64,000 nucleotides of DNA from Lysobacterales bacterium (GTDB lineage Bacteria > Pseudomonadota > Gammaproteobacteria > Xanthomonadales > Marinicellaceae): positions 1-64,000 of the forward strand of contig JALSLV010000053.1 of the NCBI GenBank assembly GCA_026988115.1, read 5' to 3'. The notes beneath the pieces are model-generated. The model had not been told where the DNA came from. It saw nothing but the letters and a program-made list of their open reading frames with translations, and made no database searches. Below are positions 63,465 to 64,000 of the stretch, one piece after another (the first letter of the stretch is position 1; every line of letters begins with the position of its first letter). A program made the translations under genes and the position numbers.

Positions 63465-64000
63465 ATGAACTGTAACAAAGAAAAAACAATCGACAAATGT
63501 GTTATTGCTGCCCGTGGTGGCATGACCTTATTGTCTCAAGATGAAATTAATAAAATAATGAACATGGGCAAGGGCTCGGTTCACGCATTGTTTAGAAAAT
63601 GCTGCTTAGCGGTATTAAATTGTGATGCAAAAGAAGACGATGCGATGGCTGTATTGTCTCGTTTTCCTGATTTTGAAGTTAAACTTTTACCAAGAGAGCG
63701 AGGCATCCATTTAGAATTTGTCAATGCACCAGCGGCAGCTTTTGTTGATGGTAAGATGATTTCTGGCATACGCGACTCAATTTTTTCCGTCTTACGTGAT
63801 ATTATTTTCCAATCATCAGAACATAATGATGGAAATTTTGATGAGTCGACTCTTTCTGGTATATCAAACATGGTTTTTGAAATGCTTAGACGAGGAGAGG
63901 TTTATCAATTTGGCAAAGAGCCGAATTTAGTGGTGTGCTGGGGTGGTCATTCAATTAATAAGGTGGAATACCAATACACAAAAAATGTGGGTTACCAGTT
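63465..64000 (+). CDS. ppnN: nucleotide 5'-monophosphate nucleosidase PpnN (5' part)
   Basis: The frame is open from the ATG (CAGGAG upstream) to the window edge, giving 178 residues so far. It matches the N-terminal half of PpnN/YgdH: GGMTLLSQDEINKIM, LFRKCCLAVLNCD, LLPRERGIHLEFVNAPAAAF, VDGKMISGIRDSIFSVLRDI and VVCWGGHSINKVEYQY. PpnN splits purine and pyrimidine nucleoside monophosphates to base and ribose 5-phosphate and binds (p)ppGpp in E. coli. The catalytic C-terminal half lies outside the window. Confidence 0.93.
   Translation, partial: MNCNKEKTIDKCVIAARGGMTLLSQDEINKIMNMGKGSVHALFRKCCLAVLNCDAKEDDAMAVLSRFPDFEVKLLPRERGIHLEFVNAPAAAFVDGKMISGIRDSIFSVLRDIIFQSSEHNDGNFDESTLSGISNMVFEMLRRGEVYQFGKEPNLVVCWGGHSINKVEYQYTKNVGYQ

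Overview
The window is an AT-rich stretch of a Gram-negative genome, almost certainly a gammaproteobacterium. The evidence is the gene order murJ-ribF-ileS-lspA-ispH beside rpsT, the smpB/ratA-ratB/bamE/fur cluster, a complete type IV minor-pilin operon, and sucA-sucB-lpd. I would guess a marine Marinicella-like lineage, because of the AT-rich codon use, DUF11 autotransporter, BspA-type repeats and FxxGFE-type protein ends, but the sequence alone does not prove the genus. No rRNA, tRNA, CRISPR array or transposase gene was seen.

Layout. 1-3.5 kb: thyA-folA, an HD-GYP protein and rpsT, all on the minus strand. 3.6-10.4 kb: the overlapping plus-strand housekeeping operon murJ-ribF-ileS-lspA-ispH. 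10.5-17.8 kb: the minor pilin operon fimT/gspH-pilV-pilW-pilX-pilY1-unknown-pilE. 17.8-21.7 kb: smpB, ratA-ratB, bamE, fur, queD, a TPR protein and a lytic transglycosylase-like protein. 21.7-40.6 kb: a copper-handling island holding a CusCBA-type RND efflux pump, an NTF2-like His-rich protein, multicopper oxidase CopA, CopB, a YHS/HMBD copper P-type ATPase, a Cys/Met/His-repeat periplasmic protein, cytochromes c, a PAS membrane protein, an unusual pair of half-active two-domain multicopper oxidases, and a porin. Two small CC..CxC proteins with matching C-termini bracket the island. 41-51.3 kb: an accessory surface region with a BspA-type 25-residue repeat protein, a DUF11 autotransporter and a secreted caspase-like protein, set among hairpin repeat arrays and a MITE-like element. 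51.4-63.1 kb: lpd-sucB-sucA, an orphan NuoEF/FdsB-type subunit, fdhD, a secreted C(x5)R phosphatase, small membrane proteins, an MsbA-like ABC exporter and a DUF3301 protein. 63.2-64 kb: a second MITE copy and the 5' part of ppnN, cut by the window edge.

The most interesting system is the gene pair at 36139-38102. Each protein has two cupredoxin domains. Only domain 1 of the first protein (type 1 copper site plus four trinuclear-cluster histidines) and domain 2 of the second (the other four histidines) keep copper ligands. The reciprocal domains have lost theirs. Only the second protein has a signal peptide, of Tat type, and the first has none. This predicts an obligate hetero-oligomeric multicopper oxidase, possibly exported by a Tat hitchhiker route.

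The copper island as a whole reads as a pipeline. The P-type ATPase exports Cu(I) to the periplasm. CopA, CopB and the small His/Cys/Met proteins oxidise or buffer it there, and CusCBA moves it out of the cell. The cytochromes c and the split oxidase may connect to electron transport. No canonical copper regulator (CueR, CusRS, CopL/Y) is recognisable in the island.
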